From Corallium rubrum (taxonomy: Eukaryota; Cnidaria; Anthozoa; Scleralcyonacea; Coralliidae): a stretch of DNA of 64,000 nt. Below, piece after piece: positions 63,936 to 64,000 of the stretch; within the stretch, counting starts at the first letter, position 1, and each line of letters starts with the position of its first letter. The notes under the pieces were generated by a model. The model was not told the origin of the DNA, did not search any database, and saw only the letters and a list, made by a program, of their open reading frames with translations. The translations under genes and the position numbers were made by a program. The stretch lies in the NCBI GenBank assembly GCA_964035015.1, contig OZ036000.1, positions 5,300,709 to 5,364,708 on the forward strand, read 5' to 3'.

Positions 63936-64000
63936 CTTTTAACATAATATTTAAAAAAGAGCTACAATGCATGTGATTCATTAAATCATACACCGGCATC

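Overview
The window is metazoan nuclear DNA. It carries spliced genes with GT-AG introns, TRIM-type RING/B-box proteins, RRM-like, KH-like and macro domains of the PARP14/PARP10/DTX3L kind, APE-type LINEs, a 5S-rRNA-derived SINE, many fold-back MITEs and long tetranucleotide microsatellites. The style suggests a marine invertebrate such as a sponge or cnidarian, but I cannot settle the phylum from sequence alone. No bacterial, LTR-retroviral or Polinton-like gene is visible.

All recognisable host genes lie on the minus strand, so they read from high to low coordinates. Two gene types alternate. Type one is a multi-exon gene: a series of two-exon RRM-like modules (exon A carries the IYFQ-KRNGGGEIE core, exon B carries the last helix and strand), then one ~3 kb terminal exon with a KH-like segment, a disordered region, a charged heptapeptide array, a KH-like pair and a C-terminal macro domain. 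Type two is a single-exon TRIM gene (RING, B-box1, B-box2, coiled coil). Layout from right to left: gene 2 (63.9 to 53.4 kb, five modules plus terminal exon M2); TRIM-4 (49.1-47.9 kb); gene 1 (42.5 to 30.5 kb, some modules decayed, terminal exon M1); TRIM-c3, TRIM-c2 and TRIM-c1, each followed by a truncated chimeric KH-macro ORF (27.5 to 10.7 kb); TRIM-c0 (7.3-6.1 kb); and gene 3 (4.6 kb leftwards, running out of the window).

Between about 11.07 and 30.86 kb a unit of ~6.6 kb is repeated three times in tandem, nearly identically. Its borders fall inside the macro-domain exon, which points to unequal recombination there. Older duplication explains the correspondence between the gene 1 and gene 2 blocks, where introns share MITEs but carry different microsatellites.

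The remaining DNA is introns and intergenic sequence packed with mobile DNA: hAT-type MITEs with clear 8-bp target duplications, a 9-bp-duplication MuLE-like MITE, TTAA-flanked elements, two decayed LINEs, a 5S-type SINE lying with an inverted scrap of its host LINE, and several fold-back families.

By analogy with vertebrate PARP9/DTX3L/PARP14 and TRIM proteins, the cluster looks like a fast-evolving innate-immunity or ADP-ribose/ubiquitin signalling locus: RRM/KH-macro proteins as nucleic-acid or ADP-ribose readers, and neighbouring TRIMs as E3 ligases. That role is inference; only the domains and the arrangement are seen directly.
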